From positions 33,658 through 97,657 of the forward strand of contig CAMHTW010000006.1 of the NCBI GenBank assembly GCA_946188165.1: a stretch of DNA of 64,000 bases, given 5' to 3'. Every line of letters begins with the position of its first letter. The stretch's first letter is position 1. Of the stretch, positions 52,809-61,688 are shown one piece after another. The notes beneath the pieces are model-generated. The model ran no database searches and was not told where the DNA came from. It saw nothing but the letters and a program-made list of their open reading frames with translations. Made by a program: the position numbers and the translations under genes. This DNA comes from an uncultured Prevotella sp. (lineage in GTDB: Bacteria; Bacteroidota; Bacteroidia; Bacteroidales; Bacteroidaceae).

Positions 52809-52934
52809 ATGGCAGAAATGACGAAAGACATGTATGGGGCTGCAGGAAGAGTTGGCAACAAGAGTTTGCCAGCGACCGTTTCAACTTCGTGCCGGATAGT
52901 GGCGGTGACGACGAGCCGAATGAGAACTGATTAA
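52809..52934 (+). pseudogene. Short, probably degraded ORF downstream of the second 11-bp array
   Basis: MAEMTKDMYGAAGRVGNKS... in one frame; a plausible C-terminus SWQQEFASDRFNFVPDSGGDDEPNEN* is in another frame (ends 52930). Confidence 0.35.
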
Positions 52935-52990
52935 TTAAGGGAGTTAAAAAAGTTAACTCCCTTAATTTGTAAAACTTGAATTATTCGTCT

Positions 52991-54079
52991 TTACTTCGCG
53001 CGAAAGCGTTCGGCCTGACTCTGAATCAGCTCTGCGTCGTCGAAGTAGTTGATGCGCATGGCGCGGCGCACCTCGTCCATGGTCTGGGCGGCAGTCTCGC
53101 GGGCGCGCTCGGTGCCCTTCCTTAATATATTATAGATTTCTGGAATGTCCTGTTCGAACTCGTGACGGCGCTGGCGCATGGGTTCGAGGAACTCGTTCAG
53201 TATCTGGTTCAGGAACTTCTTGCACTTCATGTCGCCCAGTCCGCCGCGACGGTAGTGGTCCTTCAGCTCGTCCAGCGACTGGTATTCGGGCCAGTAGTTG
53301 GCAAAATGCTCGGGACGCGAGAAGGCGTCGAGATAGGTGAACACGGCGTTGCCCTCGACGTGGCCTGGGTCGTTCAGGTTGATGTGCTGGGGGTCGGTGT
53401 ACATGGAGCGTACCTTCTGCCATACGGTGTCAGCATCGTCCGAGAGGTAGATGCAGTTGCCCAGCGACTTCGACATCTTCTCCTTGCCGTCCGTTCCGGG
53501 CAGTCGGCGGGCGGTGGCGTTCTCGGGCAGCATGATGTAGGGCTCGACCAGCACGGGGCCGTAGGTGTGGTTGAATCGGTTCACCAGTTCGCGCGTCACT
53601 TCGAGCATGGGTTCCTGGTCCTCGCCGGCGGGCACGGTGGTGGCCTTGAACAGGGTGATGTCGGCAGCCTGGCTGACGGGGTAGCAGAAGAAGCCCAGCG
53701 GGATGTTGGCCTCGAAGTTGCGCATCTTGATTTCGGTCTTCACGGTCGGGTTGCGCTGTACGCGGCTGACGGTGATAAGGTTCATCAGGTAGGTGGTCAG
53801 CTCGGCCAACTCAATGATCTGGCTCTGTATGAACAGCGTGCACTTCTTGGGGTCCAGTCCGGCCGATAGGTAGTCCAGCGCCACCTCGACAATGTTCTGG
53901 CGAATCTTCTCAGGATTGTCGGCATTGTCGGTCAGCGCCTGCACGTCGGCCATGAACACAAACATCTTGTCAAAGTCGCCAGCGTTCTGCAGTTCTACGC
54001 GGCGACGCAGCGAACCTACGTAGTGTCCCAGGTGCAGTTTGCCCGTAGGACGGTCGCCAGTCAGTATAATCTTTCCCAT
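52991..54079 (-). CDS. trpS: Tryptophan--tRNA ligase
   Basis: [34 protein letters not shown] (KMSKS). Confidence 0.97.
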   Translation of the reverse strand: MGKIILTGDRPTGKLHLGHYVGSLRRRVELQNAGDFDKMFVFMADVQALTDNADNPEKIRQNIVEVALDYLSAGLDPKKCTLFIQSQIIELAELTTYLMNLITVSRVQRNPTVKTEIKMRNFEANIPLGFFCYPVSQAADITLFKATTVPAGEDQEPMLEVTRELVNRFNHTYGPVLVEPYIMLPENATARRLPGTDGKEKMSKSLGNCIYLSDDADTVWQKVRSMYTDPQHINLNDPGHVEGNAVFTYLDAFSRPEHFANYWPEYQSLDELKDHYRRGGLGDMKCKKFLNQILNEFLEPMRQRRHEFEQDIPEIYNILRKGTERARETAAQTMDEVRRAMRINYFDDAELIQSQAERFRAK

Positions 54080-54107
54080 TTTTTTAAGATAGTTTTTTTA
54101 AATTTTC

Positions 54108-54142
54108 GTGCAAAGGTACAAAATTATTTCGTATCTTTGCAC
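54108..54142. promoter_or_regulatory. Near-palindromic divergent promoter pair (trpS / NfeD-SPFH)
   Basis: gtgcaaaggtac - 11 bp - gtatctttgcac. Confidence 0.6.
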
Positions 54143-54168
54143 AAGATAACCAAAAAAATGTAACTGTT

Positions 54169-54636
54169 ATGATAGAGTATTTTCTTCAAAACATGTGGCA
54201 GGTATGGGCGGTCATCGCTGTCATCTGCCTGATTCTGGAGCTTTCGTCGGGCGACTTCTTCATCATCTGCTTCTCCATCGGCGCCGTGTTCGCCCTAATC
54301 TCGGCAGTCCTCGGGCTGAGCATCTACTGGCAGATACTCGTCTTTGCCGTCTTCTCGCTGCTCAGCGTCGTCTTCGTCCGTCCGGTAGCCCTGCGCTGGC
54401 TGCACAAGAACGAGCCCAACCGTGCGACGAATGCCGATGCACTGATAGGTCGCACGGGGCGCGTAACAGAGGCCATCGCCAAGGGCGGCAACGGCTATGT
54501 GCAGATAGACGGTGACCAGTGGAAGGCCGTCAGCACGGGCGACGACATAGCCGTAGGGACAACGGTCCGCGTCATCGACCGCCAGAGCACCATCGTCACG
54601 GTAGTGAAGAGTGAAGAATTAAGCATTAAACATTAA
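54169..54636 (+). CDS. NfeD family protein
   Basis: TM-rich N-terminus and OB-like C-terminus (ALIGRTGRVTEAIAKGGNGYVQIDGDQWKAVS). Confidence 0.9.
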   Translation: MIEYFLQNMWQVWAVIAVICLILELSSGDFFIICFSIGAVFALISAVLGLSIYWQILVFAVFSLLSVVFVRPVALRWLHKNEPNRATNADALIGRTGRVTEAIAKGGNGYVQIDGDQWKAVSTGDDIAVGTTVRVIDRQSTIVTVVKSEELSIKH

Positions 54637-54645
54637 ACATTATTA
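54604..54645. repeat. Heptamer-phased repeat overlapping the NfeD stop
   Basis: gtgaaga gtgaaga attaagc attaaac attaaac attatta. Confidence 0.8.
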
Positions 54646-54649
54646 TATT

Positions 54650-55603
54650 ATGGACATTATGACTTATGTACTGATTGCCATCGTCGTTCTGGTGGTCATC
54701 ATCGCCAAAAAGGCACTCGTGATTATCCCTCAGTCGGAAACCAAGATTGTTGAGCGTCTGGGCCGCTACTACGCCACGCTGAATCCCGGCATCAACCTCA
54801 TCATCCCCTTCATCGACCGCGCCAAGGACATCGTCGTGCTGTCTCGCGGCCGCTACGCCTACTCGAACAGCATCGACCTGCGCGAACAGGTCTATGACTT
54901 CCCGTCGCAGAACGTGATTACCAAGGACAACATCCAAATGGAAATCAACGCACTGCTGTACTTCCAGATTGTCGATCCGTTCAAGGCCGTCTACGAGATT
55001 TCGAACCTGCCCAACGCCATCGAGAAACTGACGCAGACCACGCTACGTAACATCATCGGCGAAATGGAACTGGACGAGACGCTGACCTCGCGCGACACCA
55101 TCAACACCAAGCTGCGCGCCGTGCTGGACGACGCTACCGACAAGTGGGGCGTCAAGGTGAACCGCGTAGAACTGCAGGACATCATTCCCCCCGCAACTGT
55201 GCTGAACGCCATGGAGAAGCAGATGCAGGCCGAGCGTAACAAGCGTGCACAGATTCTGACCTCAGAGGGTGAGAAGGCTGCCGAAATCCTGGCTTCAGAG
55301 GGTGAGAAGACGGCCATCATCAACCGTGCCGACGCCCAGAAGCAGCAGGCCATCCTGCACGCCGAAGGTGAGGCCCAGGCCCGCATCCGTAAGGCTGAAG
55401 CCGAAGCCAAGGCCATCGAACTGATTACCGAAGCCGTGGGCAAGAGCACCAACCCCGCCAACTATCTGCTGGCTCAGAAGTACATCCAGATGATGCAGGA
55501 ACTGGCCCAGGGCGACAAGACCAAGACCGTCTATCTGCCCTACGAAGCTACGAACCTGATGGGTAGCATCGGCGGCATCAAGGACTTGTTCAAGAGTGAA
55601 TAG
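54650..55603 (+). CDS. SPFH/Band 7 (stomatin/QmcA-like) protein
   Basis: IIPQSETKIVERLGRYYATLNPGINLIIPFIDRAK; heptad Ala/Glu/Lys C-terminal region. Confidence 0.95.
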   Translation: MDIMTYVLIAIVVLVVIIAKKALVIIPQSETKIVERLGRYYATLNPGINLIIPFIDRAKDIVVLSRGRYAYSNSIDLREQVYDFPSQNVITKDNIQMEINALLYFQIVDPFKAVYEISNLPNAIEKLTQTTLRNIIGEMELDETLTSRDTINTKLRAVLDDATDKWGVKVNRVELQDIIPPATVLNAMEKQMQAERNKRAQILTSEGEKAAEILASEGEKTAIINRADAQKQQAILHAEGEAQARIRKAEAEAKAIELITEAVGKSTNPANYLLAQKYIQMMQELAQGDKTKTVYLPYEATNLMGSIGGIKDLFKSE

Positions 55604-55643
55604 TAAGAGTTAAGAGTGAAGAATTAAGCATTAAGCATTCTTA
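55595..55643. repeat. Seven-unit heptamer-phased repeat at the SPFH 3' end
   Basis: agtgaat agtaaga gttaaga gtgaaga attaagc attaagc attctta. Confidence 0.8.
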
Positions 55644-57221
55644 AAGTCGAATCACATCATCGCACAATTCGGCAACCAGCGTGCGATGCGTAATCAACAG
55701 GAAAGTACGGTCTGGATACATAGTAAACAGACGCTCGAAAAGTTCGCGCTCGGTGGTCTCATCGAGCGCGCTACTTATTTCATCCAGTAGCAGAATAGTG
55801 CCCGGACGCAACAGTCCGCGGGCAATGGCGATACGCTGCGACTGACCCTCGCTCAGTCCGCTGCCGCGCTCGCCCAGCTCCGTGTCGAGACCGGCGGGCA
55901 ACTCGTTCACGAAGTCCGCACAGGCGGTATGCAGCACGTCCAATAGCTCCTGGTCGGTGGCTTCGGGTTTGGCCAGTTGCAGATTATAGCGGATGGTGCC
56001 ACTCATCAGCGTGTTGCCCTGTGGCACGAAACAGAACGCGGCATTCCGGTCCACACGTCCACTGGTAGGTTCAATAAAGCCCAGCAGCAGTCGGAACAGC
56101 GTCGTCTTGCCGATGCCCGTCTCGCCCATGATGGCCGTCTTCGACCCGGGCTTGAACTCGTGGGAGAAATGATCCAAGACCATGCGGTCGCCCTTGGCAT
56201 AGCGGAACGACACGTCGCTGAAGCGTATCGGCCCGGCGCCGGTTGTGGTCGCCGGTTCTGCCTGCGCCGATCCGTCGGTGGTCTCTAGTTCCTTCAGTCG
56301 GTCAATGCTGGCCGTACAGTGGATAACGCTCGGCACCATATTCAGCAATTGCAGAATAGGATGCTGAATCATGCCCACCAGTTGCAGGAACGACGTCATC
56401 ACACCAAACGAGATGGTGCCGTTGCGCAGTCCGATACCGCCCCACACAAAGGCCAGCAGGTAGCCCAGACTGAAGACGCAACCCATGATGATGCGCGTGA
56501 TGACCGTAAAGCGCAGGCGCCGCATGACGTTGCCGCGCAGACGCTGCTGCATGGAGTCGAGCCGGTCGGTGACCCACTGCTCGGAACCCAGCGAGCGCAG
56601 CACGGCATTATACTCCATGCCCTCCTGCACCTGCATCTGTATGCGGCTCTCGTCCTGACGGATGTCCAGCGTCATCTGGCGCAGCTTGCGGGCAATGAGC
56701 TTGCCGAACACCAAGGCCATCGGCGTCAGCAACAGCAGCGCCCAGGCCAGCCGCTCGTCAAACCAGCGCATCAGCAGGAACGCACCGCTCAGCTGAATCA
56801 TGGTGATGGCCATCTGGGGCAGCGTGTCGGTAGTGATAGTGCTGACCGTCTCGATATCCTTCGACATGCGCGACGTGACATCGCCCGAATGCAGTTCCTC
56901 TTCAGTATAAAGCTGGCGGCGGAACAGGCAACCGAAAATGCGCAAACGCATAGCATTGACCTGACGGATGTTGGCTGTCGTGGTCAGCCAGTAGCCCAGC
57001 TGGCGCAACAGCACCCCACTGGTCACCGTAATGACAAGCAGCACAATCATGTGGATGATATCGTCGGCAGTACCCGTGCGTATCGTCTCGTCGATGAAAC
57101 GGCGACTGAGCCATATCATCAGCAGACCGAGACCAACCTGCACAATACCTGCCACGATGCGCACCGCCGAATTCCAGCGAATGCCGCGCGACTGTTGCCA
57201 TAGCCACCAGACGTACTTCAT
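55641..57221 (-). CDS. ABC transporter with fused permease and ATPase (exporter type)
   Basis: Six-TM domain; GETGIGKTTLFRLLLG, GLSEGQSQRIAIARGLLRPGTILLLDEISSALD. Confidence 0.93.
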   Translation of the reverse strand: MKYVWWLWQQSRGIRWNSAVRIVAGIVQVGLGLLMIWLSRRFIDETIRTGTADDIIHMIVLLVITVTSGVLLRQLGYWLTTTANIRQVNAMRLRIFGCLFRRQLYTEEELHSGDVTSRMSKDIETVSTITTDTLPQMAITMIQLSGAFLLMRWFDERLAWALLLLTPMALVFGKLIARKLRQMTLDIRQDESRIQMQVQEGMEYNAVLRSLGSEQWVTDRLDSMQQRLRGNVMRRLRFTVITRIIMGCVFSLGYLLAFVWGGIGLRNGTISFGVMTSFLQLVGMIQHPILQLLNMVPSVIHCTASIDRLKELETTDGSAQAEPATTTGAGPIRFSDVSFRYAKGDRMVLDHFSHEFKPGSKTAIMGETGIGKTTLFRLLLGFIEPTSGRVDRNAAFCFVPQGNTLMSGTIRYNLQLAKPEATDQELLDVLHTACADFVNELPAGLDTELGERGSGLSEGQSQRIAIARGLLRPGTILLLDEISSALDETTERELFERLFTMYPDRTFLLITHRTLVAELCDDVIRL

Positions 57222-57487
57222 TCTATGACCTCAACTTTCAACCATTCATTGACAATATTCGTCACATCACGACGGGCAACGTCCTCTGTCACTTCGTATT
57301 CCTCACAAAGCTTTGCTACCAGACTGTCGATGGTGAAATCACCCATCTCGGCAGCCTTTTGCCACAGCCATGCAGCCGTCTCGTTCAGCGACAGTAACTT
57401 GCCGAAATTGATAGCTTCTAAACCTTCACCAGTAACTACATTCTCGCCGCAAACCTTACGCAGCACAAATCCTTTTTTTATCTTCAT
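57218..57487 (-). CDS. PqqD-family protein (RiPP recognition element-like)
   Basis: GENVVTGEGLEAINFGKLLSLNETAAWLWQ ... LVAKLCEEYEVTEDVARRDVTNIVNEW. Confidence 0.85.
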   Translation of the reverse strand: MKIKKGFVLRKVCGENVVTGEGLEAINFGKLLSLNETAAWLWQKAAEMGDFTIDSLVAKLCEEYEVTEDVARRDVTNIVNEWLKVEVIE

Positions 57488-57513
57488 AACCTTTTCGTTT
57501 TTTGTTTTTACTT

Positions 57514-57939
57514 TTATAGCCTTCTATAGACTCCTAATATATATCGTCTCAGCGGAAACAGCACGTTCCAGACATAAACGCCACGCATGCGCCACTTCGT
57601 ATACAAATCATGCTTACGACCCTTGGCATCAACCACATGCGTAGCCAACGCACGGACATCGCTCAGCTGACAGTGTTCCAATGCTCCCAGATTACCGTCG
57701 CCCGTCAACGTGACAGCCTCGCCGTCAATCGCCTTGATGCGATGTACCACATAGTGTGTACCGTCAACCCATGCCAATATGACATGTCCTACCTTTAGGT
57801 TTTCCGGCTTCTGCAGGATAACGCTCTCTTTGCCGCCGATGATGAAGGGCAGCATACTCTGTCCGTTGACTGGCAACGTAACACAAAGTCCCTCTTTGAC
57901 TAGTCGGCAGGCCTCTTCGATGATTACCTGGTCCTTCAT
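57514..57939 (-). CDS. S24/S26 signal-peptidase-like protein
   Basis: LPVNGQSMLPFIIGGKESVIL (catalytic Ser context), GHVILAWVDGTHYVVHRIKAIDG. Confidence 0.8.
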   Translation of the reverse strand: MKDQVIIEEACRLVKEGLCVTLPVNGQSMLPFIIGGKESVILQKPENLKVGHVILAWVDGTHYVVHRIKAIDGEAVTLTGDGNLGALEHCQLSDVRALATHVVDAKGRKHDLYTKWRMRGVYVWNVLFPLRRYILGVYRRL

Positions 57940-58799
57940 CTCACAATGTTTTTATGGCACAGCTGGGCAGCGGCTTCGTCAGGCAGACATTCCAGATGCC
58001 ACGTGGGAATATTCATGGCCAGAGCATTCTCTGTTTTATGCAATCCGTCGGCTATACGCTTGTCCCATCGTTTACCGCTGATGCTGGGCACTAAAGCCAC
58101 ATAAGCATGAATACCTTTCAGACGCTGAATCTTGTTATACGGAGCCTGACTTAACAGCACAATACCACCCAACGGATAACTTAAATTGCGATAACAAGGC
58201 GTCTTACCACTCCAAGGCGAACCGTATACGGTGGCATGGCCATCGTCAAAGACCCGCACCACGGGATTGTCGTCGTTCAGCAGTTCCGTACCCTCGATGT
58301 ATTTCAGCCACAGGCTGGAATGTGTGCTCTTACCCGTACCACTAACACCCAGGAACATGTAGGCCTTGTCGCCAAAAGACACGGTAGAAGAATGGAACAA
58401 CGCTACCCCTAACTCTGCTGTCGAGAGTGCATAGAGTATCATCAGTGCATTGTCGATGGCCAGCTTACGATATCGACCTGTCACCACTAGCGTAGCCTGC
58501 TTGTAGTCCTGTGAACCCAAAAGCCAGCCAGCCGTCTCGTTGGCCCATATAAACTCAAACACCGGTTTTCCATCGTTCGTTTTACCACAGACAATCACCT
58601 GCCCTTCGTCATCCTGACGCATTTCTTCCGTATAAGCTATAGCATCGCCTTCTTGGACGTTAATTTGAAAAACTGAAGATTCTTGTTTCCCGTCAGGAAT
58701 AACAAACGGCTCATAGTTCTTCATCAATTCAAAATCATTGTCAAAAGCCGTAACAGCAAATACGACATCCGCAACCTTATAAAATTTAGTCTTACACAT
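57936..58799 (-). CDS. HPr kinase/PEPCK-like P-loop protein; start at MCKTKFYK
   Basis: YMFLGVSGTGKSTHSSLWLKYIEGTELLNDDNPVV; HprK-like. Confidence 0.75.
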   Translation of the reverse strand: MCKTKFYKVADVVFAVTAFDNDFELMKNYEPFVIPDGKQESSVFQINVQEGDAIAYTEEMRQDDEGQVIVCGKTNDGKPVFEFIWANETAGWLLGSQDYKQATLVVTGRYRKLAIDNALMILYALSTAELGVALFHSSTVSFGDKAYMFLGVSGTGKSTHSSLWLKYIEGTELLNDDNPVVRVFDDGHATVYGSPWSGKTPCYRNLSYPLGGIVLLSQAPYNKIQRLKGIHAYVALVPSISGKRWDKRIADGLHKTENALAMNIPTWHLECLPDEAAAQLCHKNIVR

Positions 58800-58933
58800 T
58801 TCTTTTCTTTTTGGTCGGCAAAGGTACAAAAAAGTGAGTAAAATGCCAAATTTATTTGGATTTTTTGTTGTGGAAATGAAAATAAAGTCGTACCTTTGCA
58901 AACAATTATATTATTTAATAATTTAAAAAAGGT

Positions 58934-59344
58934 ATGAAGATTTCTCACATTGAACATCTGGGCATTGCCGTCCAGAGCATTGAAGAGAGCCTGCCGTTCT
59001 TCACAGACGTGTTGGGCTTGGAGTGTTATGCAACTGAGGTGGTAGAAGATCAGAAGGTAAAGACTGCCTTCCTGAAGTGTGGTGAGGTAAAGCTGGAACT
59101 GCTGGAGCCGACATCACCCGAGAGCACTATCCAGAAATGGCTCGATAAGGGCAACAAGGGCGTACACCACGTGGCATTCTGCATAGAGGATGGTGTTGCC
59201 AATGCACTGGCAGAGGTTAGCGAAAAGGGCGTTCGCCTGATTGACGAGAAGCCTCGCAAGGGTGCCGAGGGCCTGAACATTGCTTTCCTGCATCCAAAAT
59301 CTACATGTGGCGTTCTGACAGAATTGTGCGAGCACCCAGAGTAA
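58934..59344 (+). CDS. mce: Methylmalonyl-CoA epimerase
   Basis: ISHIEHLGIAVQSIEESLPFFTDVLGL, GNKGVHHVAFCIEDG. Confidence 0.94.
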   Translation: MKISHIEHLGIAVQSIEESLPFFTDVLGLECYATEVVEDQKVKTAFLKCGEVKLELLEPTSPESTIQKWLDKGNKGVHHVAFCIEDGVANALAEVSEKGVRLIDEKPRKGAEGLNIAFLHPKSTCGVLTELCEHPE

Positions 59345-59346
59345 AT

Positions 59347-59381
59347 AATTGATAATTGACAATTGATAATTGATAATTTAA
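59347..59381. repeat. AATTGAT heptamer repeat
   Basis: aattgat aattgac aattgat aattgat aatttaa. Confidence 0.85.
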
Positions 59382-59384
59382 ACA

Positions 59385-60950
59385 ATGAGTAAGCAATTAG
59401 AAAAGATTAAACAGCTCATCGAGAAGCGTGAACAAGCCCGTCTCGGTGGTGGCGAGAAAGCCATACAGAAACAGCACGACAAAGGTAAATACACGGCTCG
59501 AGAGCGTGTCGAGATGTTGCTCGACAAGGGTTCGTTCGAGGAGTACGATATGTTCAAGGAACACCGCTGCCATAACTTCGGAATGGAGAAGAAGCAGTTC
59601 CTGGGCGACGGTGTGGTTGCTGGTTCTGGTACCATCGACGGTCGTCTGGTATTCATCTTCGCACAGGACTTTACTGTTCATGCTGGTTCGCTGTCTGAGA
59701 CTATGAGTCAGAAGATTTGCAAGGTCATGGATATGGCCATGAAGATGGGTGCGCCCGTCATTGGCATCAACGACTCGGGTGGTGCACGTATCCAGGAAGG
59801 TATCAACGCGCTGGCCGGTTATGCTGAGATTTTCGAGCGTAACATTCTGGCATCAGGTGTGATTCCTCAGATCAGTGGTATCTTTGGTCCTTGCGCCGGT
59901 GGTGCCGTATACTCCCCTGCCCTTACCGACTTTACCCTGATGATGGAAGGCACATCGTACATGTTCCTGACGGGTCCGAAGGTGGTAAAGACCGTGACTG
60001 GCGAGGACATCGACCAGGAGCATCTGGGTGGTGCTTCGGTACACGCTTCGAAGTCTGGTGTGACCCACTTCACTGCTAAGACTGAAGAAGAGGCTGTCGA
60101 GATGCTGAAGACACTGCTGAGCTATATACCTTCTAATAATATGGAGTTGGCTCCCCGCAAGAAGTGCGACGACCCTATCGACCGTCTGGAGGACTCACTG
60201 AACGAGATTATTCCTGAGAACCCCAACGAGGCATACGACATGTACAAGGTCATCATGGCTATTACTGACGATCACGAGTTCTTCGAGGTACAGCCTAAAT
60301 TCGCCAAGAATATCATCGTAGGTTTCGCCCGCTTCAACGGTCAAAGTGTAGGTATCGTAGCCAACCAGCCTTCTTGCTATGCTGGTGTGCTTGACGTAAA
60401 TGCCAGCCGTAAGGGTGCTCGTTTCGTTCGTTTCTGCGACGCTTTCAACATTCCTATCGTATCACTCGTTGACGTTCCTGGATTCTTGCCCGGTACTGGT
60501 CAGGAGTATAACGCTGTCATCCTGCATGGTGCTCAGTTGCTGTACGCTTACGGCGAGGCTACTGTACCCAAGATTACCGTTACCCTGCGTAAGTCATACG
60601 GTGGTTCACACATCGTAATGGGTTCTAAGCAACTGCATACCGACCTGAACTATGCATGGCCTTCAGCTGAGATTGCCGTCATGGGTGCATCAGGTGCTGC
60701 CGCAGTGCTCTATGCTAAAGAAGCTAAGGCAAAGAAGGAAGCTGGTGAGGATGTGAAGGCATTCATCGCTGAGAAGGAAGAGGAATACAACGAACTCTTT
60801 GCTAATCCTTATCAGGCTGCCAAGTATGGCTACATCGACGATGTGATTGAACCTCGCAACACGCGTTTCCGCATCTGCCGTGCATTGGCCCAGCTCGCCA
60901 CCAAGCGCGATGCTCTGCCCGCTAAGAAGCATGGTAACATACCAATGTAA
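59385..60950 (+). CDS. Acyl-CoA carboxylase / methylmalonyl-CoA decarboxylase carboxyltransferase subunit
   Basis: RERVEMLLDKGSFEEYDMF, IGINDSGGARIQEGINALAGYAEIF, VDVPGFLPGTGQEY. Confidence 0.95.
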   Translation: MSKQLEKIKQLIEKREQARLGGGEKAIQKQHDKGKYTARERVEMLLDKGSFEEYDMFKEHRCHNFGMEKKQFLGDGVVAGSGTIDGRLVFIFAQDFTVHAGSLSETMSQKICKVMDMAMKMGAPVIGINDSGGARIQEGINALAGYAEIFERNILASGVIPQISGIFGPCAGGAVYSPALTDFTLMMEGTSYMFLTGPKVVKTVTGEDIDQEHLGGASVHASKSGVTHFTAKTEEEAVEMLKTLLSYIPSNNMELAPRKKCDDPIDRLEDSLNEIIPENPNEAYDMYKVIMAITDDHEFFEVQPKFAKNIIVGFARFNGQSVGIVANQPSCYAGVLDVNASRKGARFVRFCDAFNIPIVSLVDVPGFLPGTGQEYNAVILHGAQLLYAYGEATVPKITVTLRKSYGGSHIVMGSKQLHTDLNYAWPSAEIAVMGASGAAAVLYAKEAKAKKEAGEDVKAFIAEKEEEYNELFANPYQAAKYGYIDDVIEPRNTRFRICRALAQLATKRDALPAKKHGNIPM

Positions 60951-60984
60951 AATGAGATTCTCTCATTATCTATATTCAATATTT

Positions 60985-61134
60985 ATGAAGAACGAAGTTT
61001 ATGCAGCCATTGCGATGGCACTATACGAGTTCAAGGGCAATAACGTCCACGACAAGGAACCCGGCATCATCACGATTGCCGAGAAACAGACTCAGTGGAA
61101 CGGTTATGCTCTGACGATGACAGAACACCCCTGA
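60985..61134 (+). CDS. 49-aa protein resembling only the C-terminal tail of OadG/decarboxylase delta subunits
   Basis: MKNEVYAAIAMALYEFKGNNVHDKEPGIITIAEKQTQWNGYALTMTEHP, between carboxyltransferase and BCCP genes. Confidence 0.6.
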   Translation: MKNEVYAAIAMALYEFKGNNVHDKEPGIITIAEKQTQWNGYALTMTEHP

Positions 61135-61161
61135 TAAAGGAAAAGTGAAAAGTGAACAATT

Positions 61162-61593
61162 ATGAAGAAAGAATATAAATACACCATCAACGGTAATGAG
61201 TATGAAGTTGCCATTGGTGAGATTGTAGAGAATGAAGCCACAGTCACCGTGAATGGTGAGGAATATAAAGTGGCATGGGAACCAGAGGCTGAACCCGAGA
61301 AGAAAGTTGTAGTTCGTCCTGCAGCAGCTCAGGCTAACGAGTCAAGTGATTCCGGTGAGGCTAATGCAAATGTCAACACCAATAATGCCGTTAAGGCTCC
61401 TCTGCCCGGTGTCATTACCTCTATTGAGGTGGCTGTCGGCGACGAGGTAAAAGCAGGCGACACACTGCTGGTGCTGGAAGCCATGAAGATGGCCAACAAC
61501 ATTGAAGCTGAAAAGGATGGTAAGGTAATTGCCATTTGCGTAAAGCCCGGCCAGAGCGTTATGGAAGACGATGCACTGGTGGTTATAGAATAA
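61162..61593 (+). CDS. Biotin carboxyl carrier protein
   Basis: LVLEAMKMANNIEAEKDGKV biotinylation motif; Ala/Asn-rich linker. Confidence 0.95.
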   Translation: MKKEYKYTINGNEYEVAIGEIVENEATVTVNGEEYKVAWEPEAEPEKKVVVRPAAAQANESSDSGEANANVNTNNAVKAPLPGVITSIEVAVGDEVKAGDTLLVLEAMKMANNIEAEKDGKVIAICVKPGQSVMEDDALVVIE

Positions 61594-61609
61594 GCAAACG
61601 ACTTAAGAC

Positions 61610-61646
61610 AAAAAAGAGGTTCACTTCACAAATGAACCTCTTTTTT
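61610..61646. terminator. Bidirectional terminator between convergent genes
   Basis: aaaaaagaggttca - cttcacaaa - tgaacctctttttt, perfect stem. Confidence 0.92.
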
Positions 61647-61688
61647 ATGTTTCTATTTCTTGTTTATGTCTCTATTTCTATTTCATGT

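Noticed and set aside
52935-52965. Perfect 13-bp stem hairpin (ttaagggagttaa/ttaactcccttaa) as a special element
   Set aside because: Most simply an intergenic hairpin terminator-type structure between convergent units; lacks a clear T-run but nothing indicates more.
53162-53869. 235-aa plus-strand ORF
   Set aside because: Antisense to trpS, low-complexity Val/Leu/Gly composition.
56319-57203. 294-aa plus-strand ORF
   Set aside because: Antisense to the ABC exporter; His/Gln-rich composition typical of an antisense frame.
60847-61134. 95-aa ORF start at 60847
   Set aside because: Overlaps the carboxyltransferase gene; the independent ATG at 60985 gives the plausible 49-aa protein.
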